A DNA stretch of 64,000 nucleotides from Leifsonia sp. EB41. Its GTDB lineage: Bacteria > Actinomycetota > Actinomycetes > Actinomycetales > Microbacteriaceae. The DNA lies in the NCBI RefSeq assembly GCF_041262565.1, contig NZ_JBGCCJ010000001.1, positions 2,976,001-3,040,000 of the forward strand. Direction: 5' to 3'. This document shows, one piece after another, positions 24,623 to 33,176 of this stretch (within the stretch, counting starts at the first letter, position 1; each line of letters opens with the position of its first letter). A program made the translations under genes and the position numbers. The notes below the pieces were generated by a model. The model was not told where the DNA came from. It saw only the letters and a list, made by a program, of their open reading frames with translations, and did not search any database.

Positions 24623-25524
24623 GCATCGTCGTCGGCGTGGACCCCGCGCACCGGTCGGCCTCCGCGCTGCACCTGGCCGCCATGCTGGCCCGCTCGTCCG
24701 GTTCCGACCTGATCGTGGCTGCGATCGTCCCGCCCGCCTGGCCGACGACGGCGGGCGGCGCGGACACGGAGTGGCGCGGGTACACGCGGGACAACGCGGA
24801 CAGCGCCCTGGACCACGCCGCAGCCGTGCTCGGCGGCTCGGTCACGGCGGAGTACCTCCTCCACGAGGCGCCCTCGGCCCGTCGCGGGCTCGTGGAGCTC
24901 GCCGAGCAGCGGGAGGCGTCGATGATCGTCGTAGGCTCGGCGACCGACGCGCAGGCGGGGCGGATCGGCCTCGGCTCCGCGAGCGACACCCTGCTGCACG
25001 CGTCCCCGGTCCCTGTCGCCATCGCGCCCCGCGGCTACCGCACGGCGGAAGGCGCACGCGTCGGCCGGGTGACCGCCGCCTACCGCGGCACCGGCGCGTC
25101 GACCGGTCTCGTGTTCGGCGCGGCCGGCGTGGCCGCGTCGGTCGGCGCGGACCTGCGTGTCGCCTCCTTCGCCGTCGTGCCGCGCGACTCAGGCACGTCG
25201 GGCGCCGGGCTCGACGCCGAGCAGGCCGTCGCCGACACCTGGGCCGCGGACATCGAGCGGCACGCCGCCGCGCTGGTGCGCCAGGTGTCGGACCTGCCGG
25301 ACGCCCCGCCGGTCTCCGACGTCCCGGTCGGGAGGGGCGAGACGTGGGAGTCGGCCTTGGCCGACGTCGGCTGGGAGCCTGACGAAGTGCTGGTCGTCGG
25401 ATCGAGCACGCTCGGCCCGATCGCCCGCGTGTTCCTCGGCTCGCACGCGGCCAAGATCGTGCGCCACTCGCCCGTTCCGGTGATCGTCGTCCCGCACGGC
25501 GTCACCGGACGCGAACGCGACTGA
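24619..25524 (+). CDS. universal stress protein with two UspA domains
   Basis: The 301-residue protein has two successive UspA folds. The first ends in VVGSATDAQAGRIGLGSASDTLL followed by SPVPVAIAP, an almost classic ATP-binding G-x2-G-x9-G-S motif. The second ends in LVVGSSTLGPIARVFLGSHAAKI and SPVPVIVVP, with a less complete motif. Its ATG overlaps the permease stop (ATGA), so it is made together with the transporter. USP partners of permeases may gate transport; this is inference from position. Confidence 0.88.
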   Translation: MSIVVGVDPAHRSASALHLAAMLARSSGSDLIVAAIVPPAWPTTAGGADTEWRGYTRDNADSALDHAAAVLGGSVTAEYLLHEAPSARRGLVELAEQREASMIVVGSATDAQAGRIGLGSASDTLLHASPVPVAIAPRGYRTAEGARVGRVTAAYRGTGASTGLVFGAAGVAASVGADLRVASFAVVPRDSGTSGAGLDAEQAVADTWAADIERHAAALVRQVSDLPDAPPVSDVPVGRGETWESALADVGWEPDEVLVVGSSTLGPIARVFLGSHAAKIVRHSPVPVIVVPHGVTGRERD

Positions 25525-25561
25525 CCTCCCCCTGATTCGACTCCGACCCAAGGACACCGCC

Positions 25562-26821
25562 ATGCCCCATCCCCTCGTCGACCTCTTCCCGGCCGGCGCG
25601 ACCGTCGACCCCGATGGGGTCCTCGTGATCGCGGGCTGCCGGGTGGACGACCTCGCACGCGAGTTCGGCACCCCCGCGATCGTCGTCGACGAGGCCGCCC
25701 TGCGGGCCAGGGCGCGCGAGTACCACACCGCCCTCACCTCGCGCCGGCCGAACGCGCGGGTGGTCTTCGCGTCGAAGGCGTTCCCCGCGACCGCCGTGCA
25801 GCGGGTCATGGTGGAGGAGGGGATCGGCCTGGACGTCGCGGGCGGCGGCGAGATCCTCAGCGCGCTGCGCGCGGGGGTGGACCCTGCACTGCTGGTCATG
25901 CACGGCAACGCCAAGACGACGGAGGAACTGCGGATCGCGGTGGAGGCCGGGGTCGGGCTCGTCGTCGTGGACAACGAGGACGACGTCGACCGGCTGGAGC
26001 AGCTCGTCCCGCCAGGGAGCGTCCAGCGCGTCCTCGTCCGGGTCATCCCGGAGGTCGTCTCGTCCACGCACCCGCACGTGCAGACCGGGCAGCTGGGCTC
26101 CAAGTTCGGACTCACCGTCGGCGCGGCGCGCCTCCTCATCGCCCGGATCGAGGCGAGCCCGCTGCTCGAAATGCGGGGCGTGCACGCCCACGTCGGCTCG
26201 CAGATCATGGACCCGGCGGAGCTCGCCGCCGCCGTCGCGCCGCTCGCGGCCCTCGGCGACTTCCCGGTCTACGACCTCGGCGGCGGCCTCGGCGCCCGCT
26301 ACACGATCGAGGACCGGCCCGCGTCCGTCGACGAGTACGTCGACGCGCTGCTCGTTGCCGCCGACGAGCACCTCCCGGCCGACGCCGAGTTGATCATCGA
26401 GCCCGGGCGCAGCATGGTGAACGCGTCGGCCTTCACCCTCTACACGGTGACGACCGTGAAGCGGGACGCCCGCACGTTCGTCGCCGTCGACGGCGGCATG
26501 GGCGACAACCTGGAGGTCGCCCTGTTCCAGCAGCGCTACGAGGCCGTCCTCGCCGGCCGGCTGCACGAGGAGGACGCCGAGGAGGTCGTGGTGGTCGGCC
26601 GGCACTGCGAGTCCGGGGACGTGCTGATCGACCCGCTGCGGCTGCCCACCGCCCGGGTCGGCGACCTCCTCGCCGTGCCCGCGACCGGCGCGTACACGCA
26701 CACGATGGCGAACAACTACAACGGGTACCGCCGCCCGCCGGTGGTCTTCGTGCGCGACGGCGAGGCGCGGGCCGTCATCCGCCGGGAGACGTGGGAGGAC
26801 CTCTTCGACCGCGACGTGTGA
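25562..26821 (+). CDS. lysA: diaminopimelate-decarboxylase-like fold type III PLP enzyme
   Basis: The 419-residue protein is of normal LysA length. VVFASKAFPA carries the PLP lysine (about residue 67), VHAHVGSQI is the phosphate-side histidine loop, YDLGGGLGARY the glycine loop, EPGRSMV the substrate loop, CESGD (about residue 350) the catalytic cysteine across the dimer and NNYNG the C-terminal motif. LysA makes lysine from meso-diaminopimelate. Being behind a basic amino acid decarboxylase and transporter, it is probably an accessory copy that supplies lysine to that enzyme, or a related decarboxylase with changed substrate. Symbol is assigned by family only. Confidence 0.85.
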   Translation: MPHPLVDLFPAGATVDPDGVLVIAGCRVDDLAREFGTPAIVVDEAALRARAREYHTALTSRRPNARVVFASKAFPATAVQRVMVEEGIGLDVAGGGEILSALRAGVDPALLVMHGNAKTTEELRIAVEAGVGLVVVDNEDDVDRLEQLVPPGSVQRVLVRVIPEVVSSTHPHVQTGQLGSKFGLTVGAARLLIARIEASPLLEMRGVHAHVGSQIMDPAELAAAVAPLAALGDFPVYDLGGGLGARYTIEDRPASVDEYVDALLVAADEHLPADAELIIEPGRSMVNASAFTLYTVTTVKRDARTFVAVDGGMGDNLEVALFQQRYEAVLAGRLHEEDAEEVVVVGRHCESGDVLIDPLRLPTARVGDLLAVPATGAYTHTMANNYNGYRRPPVVFVRDGEARAVIRRETWEDLFDRDV

Positions 26822-26948
26822 GGACGTTTGATCGATCCGGCTCATCACTGGCAGAGACAACAGTTGTTGGACTTCCGAATGCCGCCTTCGTAGCGTGGAG
26901 TCACGTCCGTCTGGGCGTGCCCCCACCGCTGTCCAGAAGGGACGACCC

Positions 26949-27881
26949 GTGCGAACATTCACGTTGCCCGGCACCGAGATCATCGCGCCCAATGTGGTGC
27001 TCGGCCTGATGCGCATCCAGGACAAGTCCGACGAGGAGGTGCGCACGCTCGTGCGGACCGCCCGGGACGCCGGCATCACCTTCCTCGACCACGCCGACGT
27101 GTACGGCACCCCGCTGCACGGCTGCGAGCGCCGGTTCGCTGAGGCGATGAAGCTGAGCCCCTCCGAGCGCGAGGAGTTCGTCATCCAGTCCAAGGCCGGC
27201 ATCGTGCCGGACGGCCCCTACTTCGACTTCTCGGCCGAGCACATCCTGGAGTCGGTGAACGGCAGCCTGGAGGCGCTGGGCACCGACTACCTCGACATCC
27301 TGCTGCTGCACCGTCCCGACGCCCTGGTCGAGCCGGAGGAGGTCGCGCGCGCCTTCGACGAGCTGTCGTCCTCAGGCAAGGTCCGGGCGTTCGGCGTCTC
27401 GAACCACACGCCCGGCCAGATCGACCTGCTGCGCCGGTATGTGAACCAGCCGCTCGTCGCCAACCAGCTTCAGCTCTCGATCACGCACGCGCCGATCATC
27501 GCCCAGGGCGTTGCCTCCAACATGCAGGCCCTCGACCAGTCGATCAGCCGGGACTACGGCATCCTCGACTACTGCCGGCTCAACGACATCACGGTGCAGG
27601 CCTGGTCGCCGTTCCAGGCGGGCTTCTTCGACGGCCCGTTCCTGGGCTCCGACCGCTACCCCGAGCTCAACGCGGTCGTGGACCGGCTGGCCGGGGAGTA
27701 CGGCGTCCCGGCCGAGGCGATCGCGGTCGCGTGGATCACCCGCCACCCGGCGCGGATGCAGGTCGTGCTCGGCACGACGACGCCGTCGCGCGTGGCCGCC
27801 GCCGCGCTCGGCTCCGAGCTCCCGCTGACCCGGCCGGAGTGGTACGAGCTGTACCGGGCGGCGGGGTATCTGGTTCCCTAA
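26949..27881 (+). CDS. aldo/keto reductase, YdhF-like
   Basis: The 310-residue protein has the AKR tetrad: Asp and Tyr in FLDHADVYGT (about residues 45-54), Lys in IQSKAGIV (about 79-86) and His in ILLLHRPDAL (about 118). NQLQLSITHAPIIAQG and the C-terminal NADPH loop GTTTPSRVAAA are typical of the YdhF branch. It reduces carbonyl compounds with NADPH in the cytoplasm; the natural substrate of this branch is unclear. GTG at 26949 follows GAAGGG. A TTGGAC-18 bp-TAGCGT promoter can be read at 26863-26892. It stands alone. Confidence 0.88.
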   Translation: MRTFTLPGTEIIAPNVVLGLMRIQDKSDEEVRTLVRTARDAGITFLDHADVYGTPLHGCERRFAEAMKLSPSEREEFVIQSKAGIVPDGPYFDFSAEHILESVNGSLEALGTDYLDILLLHRPDALVEPEEVARAFDELSSSGKVRAFGVSNHTPGQIDLLRRYVNQPLVANQLQLSITHAPIIAQGVASNMQALDQSISRDYGILDYCRLNDITVQAWSPFQAGFFDGPFLGSDRYPELNAVVDRLAGEYGVPAEAIAVAWITRHPARMQVVLGTTTPSRVAAAALGSELPLTRPEWYELYRAAGYLVP

Positions 27882-27903
27882 CGGAGCGCCCCTAGCCGAG
27901 CGC

Positions 27904-27942
27904 GCGGGGCGGAGCTCGATGACGCCCGGGTCATCGCCCCGC
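27904..27942. terminator. probable terminator after the aldo/keto reductase gene
   Basis: CGATGAC (27917-27923) pairs with GTCATCG (27930-27936) around a GCCCGG loop, and GCGGGG (27904-27909) can extend the stem with CCCCGC (27937-27942) past a 7-nt bulge. There is no T-run. Confidence 0.55.
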
Positions 27943-28021
27943 CAGGGAGCCCCGATCCGTCAGGCCCGGACCGGCGGCCTGGTCTTCCGACCCGACCAGG
28001 GGAGCCTAGAGTGAGGGGCGT

Positions 28022-29602
28022 ATGCCTGACTTCCCTCCCGCCTCCCTGTCCGTCGAGCCCGAACCCGTCGTCGTCACGCATGACTCCGGTTCGGGCGCCC
28101 CACGGTTCGCCCGCGACGGCATCGTGCAGCGGAAGGGGATGTTCACGCTGGTCTCCGGCCCCTTCACGCCGCGCGAGTCGATGATCGAGGACCTCCTCGC
28201 GGTCGCCGACGCGCTGGACGCGGCCGGGCTGGAGTACCTGCTGGTCCGCGGCGACGACAACCGGCCGATCATCGCGATCGACCGCCGACGCCGCAAAGAG
28301 ACGGCCGTCGCGCTCGCGGCCGCCTTCGCCGACGAGCCGTTCTACGTCCACAGCGTCGACCACGAGGACGACGACCTGCTCGTCGCGGACGGCAGACTCT
28401 CCCGCCGCAAGGCGGACGTCCTGCGCCTGTACCGTCCCCGGGTGGAGCCGATCGGGCGGCTGCGCTACGGCGCCGACACCGCGTTCCAGCTGGAGTTCTG
28501 GCGGTTCGGCGACGACGAGATCACGGCTCCGCGCCCGAACGCGATCATGCGCCCGCGACTGCCGCGCAGCGAGGCCGTGGAAGCGGAGGTCGAGGTGTAC
28601 GGCCGCCGCTGGCGCACCCTCCAGCAGATGTTCGACCCGCTGGCGAGCGACGTCGCGTTCGACATCGACATCGTGTTCTCGTGGGTGGACGGCTCCGACG
28701 CCGAGTTCCAGCGTCAGCGCGCCGCGCGGATGGCGGCGTACGTCGTCGGCGAGGGCGACGACAACGAGGCGCGGTACCGGCAGATCGACGAGCTCAAGTA
28801 CGCGCTGCGCAGCGTCCACATGTTCGCGCCCTGGATCCGGAACATCTACATCGCGACCGACTCGCTGGTGCCGGCGTGGCTCGACCCCGAGCACCCGAGC
28901 ATCCACATCATGCGGAGCGAGGACTTCTTCCCCGACACTTCCGGGCTGCCGACCCACAACTCGCACGCCGTCGAGAGCCAGCTGCACCACATCCCCGGGC
29001 TGGCCGAGCACTTCCTGTACTCCAACGACGACATGTTCATCGGCCGCCCGCTCTCGCCCGACATCTTCTTCTCGCCCGGCGGGGTGACCAAGTTCGTGGA
29101 GGCCGGCACCCGCATCGGCCTCGGCGAGACCGACCCGGCCCGCAGCGGCTTCGAGAACGCGGCCCGCGTCAACCGGCGGCTGCTGTGGGAGCGGTTCGGC
29201 CGCGTGACCACCCGCCACCTGGAGCACTGCGCCGCCCCGCTGCGGATCAGCGTGCTGCAGGAGATGGAGCGGGAGTTCGCGGAGGACTTCCGCCGCACCG
29301 CGGCCAGCCCGTTCCGTTCGGCGACGGACATCTCGGTCACCAACTCGCTCTACCACTACTACGGACTGATGACCGGTCGCGCGGTCACCCAGACCCAGGC
29401 CAAGGTGCTCTACGTCGAGACCACGCTGCGTCAGGCGCCGGACATGATGCGCCGGCTCCTGAAGAAGCGCGACCAGGACATGTTCTGCCTCAACGACGGC
29501 TCACACCCGGAGATCGAGCCGGCCGAGCGCCTGCGGATCGTGACGGACTTCCTGGAGCGGTACTTCCCGTTCCGCGCGCCGTGGGAGCGACCGGCCGAGT
29601 AG
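28022..29602 (+). CDS. Stealth-family glycan phosphotransferase
   Basis: The 526-residue protein shows the four conserved regions of Stealth proteins: CR1 DIDIVFSWVDGSD (about 218-230), CR2 RYRQIDELKYALRSVHMFAP plus IRNIYIATD (about 252-282), CR3 HHIPGLAEHFLYSNDDMFIG (about 322-341) and CR4 with MFCLNDG near the end. Stealth enzymes transfer sugar 1-phosphates to polysaccharides in bacterial capsules, as does human GNPT. The first 200 residues are an extra domain with alternating acidic and basic stretches. No other capsule gene is close, so its acceptor glycan is encoded elsewhere; wall teichoic-like or capsule polymers are candidates. Confidence 0.9.
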   Translation: MPDFPPASLSVEPEPVVVTHDSGSGAPRFARDGIVQRKGMFTLVSGPFTPRESMIEDLLAVADALDAAGLEYLLVRGDDNRPIIAIDRRRRKETAVALAAAFADEPFYVHSVDHEDDDLLVADGRLSRRKADVLRLYRPRVEPIGRLRYGADTAFQLEFWRFGDDEITAPRPNAIMRPRLPRSEAVEAEVEVYGRRWRTLQQMFDPLASDVAFDIDIVFSWVDGSDAEFQRQRAARMAAYVVGEGDDNEARYRQIDELKYALRSVHMFAPWIRNIYIATDSLVPAWLDPEHPSIHIMRSEDFFPDTSGLPTHNSHAVESQLHHIPGLAEHFLYSNDDMFIGRPLSPDIFFSPGGVTKFVEAGTRIGLGETDPARSGFENAARVNRRLLWERFGRVTTRHLEHCAAPLRISVLQEMEREFAEDFRRTAASPFRSATDISVTNSLYHYYGLMTGRAVTQTQAKVLYVETTLRQAPDMMRRLLKKRDQDMFCLNDGSHPEIEPAERLRIVTDFLERYFPFRAPWERPAE

Positions 29603-29627
29603 CGCACGGCGACGATCCCCGCCCCGG

Positions 29628-30563
29628 TCAGTGCAGGATCGGGATCGGCGTGGTCGGCGGTTGCTCGCCCACCGGCCGGCGCACCGGCCCGGGGATCCGG
29701 ATGCCGTCGGCGGCCAGGCGGCGCGCCGACTCCTCCGGGTCGATGTAGTCGAGCGCCGGGTACTGGCCGAGCGGGACGACCGAGTGCAGCACGGTGTCCG
29801 GGTAGACGTGCACCAGGTTGAAGGCGCGCGCGCCGTCGCGTCCGCGCGTGCCGCCGACCGGGACGTTGAGGTCCTGCGTGTAACAGCTCGCCGAGGCGAC
29901 GGAGACCGGGATGCGGGCGAACATTGCGGTCGACGAGTAGTGGAGGTGCCCGGCGATGATGGAGCGCACGTCGCTGCCCTCCAGCACCTCGCGGAGCTGC
30001 CACTGGTTGCGCAGCTCGACGGAGACGGCGAGGTCGAGCACGCTCGGTACGGGCGGGTGGTGCATCGCGAGGATGGTGCCCTCCGGCGCGGTGGTCGCGA
30101 GCTCGGCGGCCAGCCAGTCGAGTTGCGACTCGCTCACGTCGCCGTAGTGGTGCCCCGGCACGGTGGAGTCGAGCGCGATGATCCGCAGGCCGCCGATCCA
30201 GTGCACCTCATCGACGGGCGCGGTGCCGCCCGGCTCGTCGCGCAGGGTGCGACGGAAGGCGGAGCGGTCGTCGTGGTTGCCCATCACCCAGATGACGTGC
30301 GCGCCCATCCGCGCGGCGACGGGCTCGACCAACGCGCGCAGCCGCGCGTAGGCATCGGGCTGGCCGCGGTCGGCCAGGTCACCGGTGAACACGATCGCCT
30401 CCGGACGGCCGCCCGACCCCTCGACCTCCTGCAGCAGAGCCCGGAGATGCTCCTCGCTGTCGACGCTCCCGTACAGTCGCTCACCACCGGCGAGCAGGTG
30501 CGTGTCGCTGATGTGGAGCAGGAAGTGGTCCGGCCGCGGATACTCCGCGATTCGCGTCTTCAC
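29628..30563 (-). CDS. calcineurin-like metallophosphoesterase (CpdA/Icc type)
   Basis: The 311-residue protein shows the complete dimetal motif order: ISDTHL (about 18-23), FTGDLADRG (about 59-67), VMGNHDDR (about 92-99), AMHHPPVP (about 167) and IIAGHLHYS (about 204). This arrangement is that of the class III cyclic nucleotide phosphodiesterases, which act on 3',5'-cAMP, but other phosphodiesters are possible. It starts with GTG at 30563 with no clear ribosome site. It lies downstream of the PPK2-PAP2-PAP2 genes on the same strand after a 92-bp gap, so it may be the last gene of a phosphate-related group. Confidence 0.88.
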   Translation of the reverse strand: MKTRIAEYPRPDHFLLHISDTHLLAGGERLYGSVDSEEHLRALLQEVEGSGGRPEAIVFTGDLADRGQPDAYARLRALVEPVAARMGAHVIWVMGNHDDRSAFRRTLRDEPGGTAPVDEVHWIGGLRIIALDSTVPGHHYGDVSESQLDWLAAELATTAPEGTILAMHHPPVPSVLDLAVSVELRNQWQLREVLEGSDVRSIIAGHLHYSSTAMFARIPVSVASASCYTQDLNVPVGGTRGRDGARAFNLVHVYPDTVLHSVVPLGQYPALDYIDPEESARRLAADGIRIPGPVRRPVGEQPPTTPIPILH

Positions 30564-30655
30564 GCCGCTATCGAACCACTCCCGACTGAACGGCCCGTGA
30601 ACGTGCCGGGCGTGGCCCGGATGAGAATACGTGCAGGATGCCTGCGCCGCGCGCT

Positions 30656-31405
30656 CTACGGATTCGCCGGATGGTGGTCGACCTTGATCCAGATCGGTGG
30701 ATGCGGGCGCCGGCGCTCACGGTAGAGCCGCATCGCGAAGGGCGCCCAGAGGATGATCCCGACCCCCACCCCGACGAGCATGCCGCCGACGGTGTCCAGG
30801 ATCCAGTGCGCGCCGAGGTAGGTGCGGCTGAGCATCATCAGGAGCGTGTAGACCAGACCCACGATCAGAACCCACCGGCGCCAGAAGATGATCGTGAGCG
30901 TCGTCGCGATGAGAGCCGCGGTCGCGCTGTGGCCGGATGGGAACGAGCCGAAGTCGGGCTGGACGAGGATCGCCGTCGGCCGCGGGCGTCCGACGAGGTT
31001 CTTGATGACCGTCACGATCACGCCGCTCGTCACGGCGGCGATCACGTAGTACAGGGCGGCCCAGGGGCGGCGCCAGATCAGCAGGCCGGCGATGATGACG
31101 AGCGGGACGTAGACGATCGAGCTGATGCCGCCGCCCACCTGATCGAGGACGAGTGCGGGGACCGTCCAGATCGGCGCCCGCAGCCTGACCATCTCGTTCA
31201 TCCACGCGAGCTCGAAGGGGAACGGCTTGTCGGCCTGCCGGTAGAAGATCACCGTCGCGAGCAGCCCGACGAAGAGGAGCGCCGCCACCCCGGAGACGAC
31301 CCACCACAGCCGGGCGATCTTGACCTCGGCGGGGGCGTCGCTGGCGACGACCTCCTCGATCGCGTTCGCCGGGCCGCCGCTCGATCCGTGCTGATCGTCG
31401 CTCAC
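30656..31405 (-). CDS. PAP2-family membrane phosphatase 1
   Basis: The 249-residue protein has six membrane helices and the three-part PAP2 phosphatase motif: KNLVGRPRP (about 122-130), PSGHSAT (about 144-150) and [12 protein letters not shown] (about 190-201). The active-site residues lie on the outer face in this family. Substrates include phosphatidate, undecaprenyl pyrophosphate and similar lipids. Its ATG overlaps the stop of PAP2 phosphatase 2 by four bases, so both are translated from one message. Which of the pair serves lipid carrier recycling cannot be told. Confidence 0.9.
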   Translation of the reverse strand: MSDDQHGSSGGPANAIEEVVASDAPAEVKIARLWWVVSGVAALLFVGLLATVIFYRQADKPFPFELAWMNEMVRLRAPIWTVPALVLDQVGGGISSIVYVPLVIIAGLLIWRRPWAALYYVIAAVTSGVIVTVIKNLVGRPRPTAILVQPDFGSFPSGHSATAALIATTLTIIFWRRWVLIVGLVYTLLMMLSRTYLGAHWILDTVGGMLVGVGVGIILWAPFAMRLYRERRRPHPPIWIKVDHHPANP

Positions 31406-32157
31406 GATGACTCCTGCCCGGAGGATCGTACCCGGACGGTCCGCCAGGTGTCCACGGCGATCACACCCCCGATCACCACGAGCGAGAGCGACATCGAGGC
31501 GAGCACATCGGTCGGCCAGTGGTACCCCAGGTAGACCCGGCAGGCGGCCGTCGCGAGCGCCAGGGCGAACGCGAGGACGACCGCGATGACCGTGTGCACC
31601 GGGTTATGGCGGCGCGAGAAGACCAGGTAGGCCGTGATCAGGAGGAAATCGGCCGCACCCATCACATGCCCGGACGGGAACGACGAGGTGTGGTCCACAC
31701 CGATCAGCATCGAGCTGACGGGTGGCCGGTGCCGGCCGATGACCGGAGCGAGGATCTGGACGGTGGCGACGCCGACGCCCATGCTCACGGCGAGCAGGAG
31801 CGGTCGCCACGCGTGCCGCGCCGCTATGCCCCACCACACCACGGTGATGAGGACGACGATCGGCAGCACGATCGGACCGAAGACGGTGGCGACGACAGCC
31901 ATCACGACGGTCAGTGTGGGTGACCGCATCCCCTCCAGCCAGGCTTGGATCGGCCGGTCGATCGCGGACAGCCCGTCGCTCTCGCGAACCGAGTCCAGGA
32001 CGACGAGGAACAGGACCAGCCCGACCACCATGAGGACGGCCGAGACGATGTAGAGGTTCCGCCGCGAGGAGGCCGGCACGACCCGCTCCTCGACGAGGAA
32101 CTTCTCGTGCCATCGTTGACGCGTCCCTGCGCGTCGATCGCTAAGCGCTGAGGTCAT
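31402..32157 (-). CDS. PAP2-family membrane phosphatase 2
   Basis: The 251-residue protein has a short basic N-terminus, six membrane helices and the motifs IGRHRPP (about 137), FPSGHVMGAA (about 153) and CRVYLGYHWPTD (about 204). The first motif lacks the lysine usually 6-7 residues before RP, being VIGRHRP. It overlaps the polyphosphate kinase gene by 17 bp on its 5' side and the next PAP2 gene by 4 bp, so all three are strongly coupled. Position next to PPK2 suggests a link between polyphosphate, phosphate salvage and lipid phosphates. Confidence 0.9.
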   Translation of the reverse strand: MTSALSDRRAGTRQRWHEKFLVEERVVPASSRRNLYIVSAVLMVVGLVLFLVVLDSVRESDGLSAIDRPIQAWLEGMRSPTLTVVMAVVATVFGPIVLPIVVLITVVWWGIAARHAWRPLLLAVSMGVGVATVQILAPVIGRHRPPVSSMLIGVDHTSSFPSGHVMGAADFLLITAYLVFSRRHNPVHTVIAVVLAFALALATAACRVYLGYHWPTDVLASMSLSLVVIGGVIAVDTWRTVRVRSSGQESS

Positions 32158-32968
32158 CGGAGGCTCGATCCGGCACGTACTTGTACAGTTCGCGCAGCGG
32201 CCGCACGTAGTCGTCGGCAGCCGGTCGCTCGGGGAGTTTCAGCTTCTTGGGCTCGATCGTCTCGTACGGGATCTGCGAGAGGAGGTGGCTGATGACATTC
32301 AGGCGGGCCGACTTCTTGTCGTCGCTCTCCACCGTCCACCAGGGCGCCTCGGGGATGTCGGTGGCCTTGAACATGTCGTCCTTGGCCTGGGAGTACTCCT
32401 CCCAGTGCGTGATCGAGTGGAGGTCGGTCTCGGAGAGCTTCCAGCGGCGCATCGGGTCCTTGAGCCGTTTCTTGAACCGCTTCTGCTGCTCGTCGTCGGA
32501 GACCGAGAACCAGTACTTGAAGAGCATCAGGCCGTCCTCGACGAGCAGCCGCTCGAGCGCGGGAGCCTGGCCGAGGAAGGTCTCGTACTGCTCCGGCGTG
32601 CAGTAGCCGAGCACGTGCTCGACACCGGCGCGGTTGTACCAGGAGCGGTCCATCAGCACGATCTCGCCCGCCGCGGGAAGCCGCTCGATGTAGCGCTGGA
32701 AGTACCACTGGCTCTTCTCGCGCTCGGTGGGGACGCCCAACGCGACGACCCGGGCGGACCGCGGATTGAGGCGCTGGATGATGCGTTTGATCGCCCCGCC
32801 CTTGCCCGCGGCGTCCCGTCCCTCGAAGATGACGAGCACGCGGGCCCCGGTCGCGACGACCCACTGCTGCATGGCCACCAGCTCGATCTGAAGCCGCTTC
32901 AGCTCGGCCTCGTACTCGGCCGTGCTCGGTCCATCCCCCTTCGATTTCTTCTTCTTCGGAGTGCTCAT
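32141..32968 (-). CDS. ppk2: polyphosphate kinase 2
   Basis: The 275-residue protein matches the one-domain PPK2 family. VIFEGRDAAGKGGAIKRI (about 47-64) is the Walker A loop, VLMDRSWYNRAGVEHVLGY (about 105-123) holds Walker B and the conserved arginine, and YFQRYIERLP is the family's lid region. It moves phosphate between polyphosphate and nucleoside diphosphates, mostly making NTP. A KKKKSKG stretch starts the protein. It is the first gene of a leftward group with two PAP2 phosphatases, whose first gene starts within its last 17 bp. Confidence 0.93.
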   Translation of the reverse strand: MSTPKKKKSKGDGPSTAEYEAELKRLQIELVAMQQWVVATGARVLVIFEGRDAAGKGGAIKRIIQRLNPRSARVVALGVPTEREKSQWYFQRYIERLPAAGEIVLMDRSWYNRAGVEHVLGYCTPEQYETFLGQAPALERLLVEDGLMLFKYWFSVSDDEQQKRFKKRLKDPMRRWKLSETDLHSITHWEEYSQAKDDMFKATDIPEAPWWTVESDDKKSARLNVISHLLSQIPYETIEPKKLKLPERPAADDYVRPLRELYKYVPDRASDDLSA

Positions 32969-33031
32969 TTCCCGCCTTCGGTTCGCATGATCGACCGAGC
33001 ATACGGCGAAGGCGGAGACATTCCCCCGGGG

Positions 33032-33059
33032 TTGAATGCCCCGCGCATCGTGCTATACG
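33032..33059 (+). promoter_or_regulatory. probable promoter of the DUF1206 gene
   Basis: TTGAAT (33032-33037), a 16-bp spacer and TATACG (33054-33059) form a good sigma-70-like promoter. Its transcript would have a leader of about 110 nt. On the other side of the gap CGCCTTCG and CGAAGGCG (near 32974 and 33007) form an inverted repeat in front of the PPK2 gene. Confidence 0.55.
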
Positions 33060-33176
33060 CCGGCTTGCTACCAGGTCGACGGCCTGCAATCAACCCCACG
33101 CCGGGGATGCGTGGGAGGACTATCACTGAGCTAGCAGATGTGGATGTTTCGTCCCGAGAAACGGAAAGAGGCTGCG

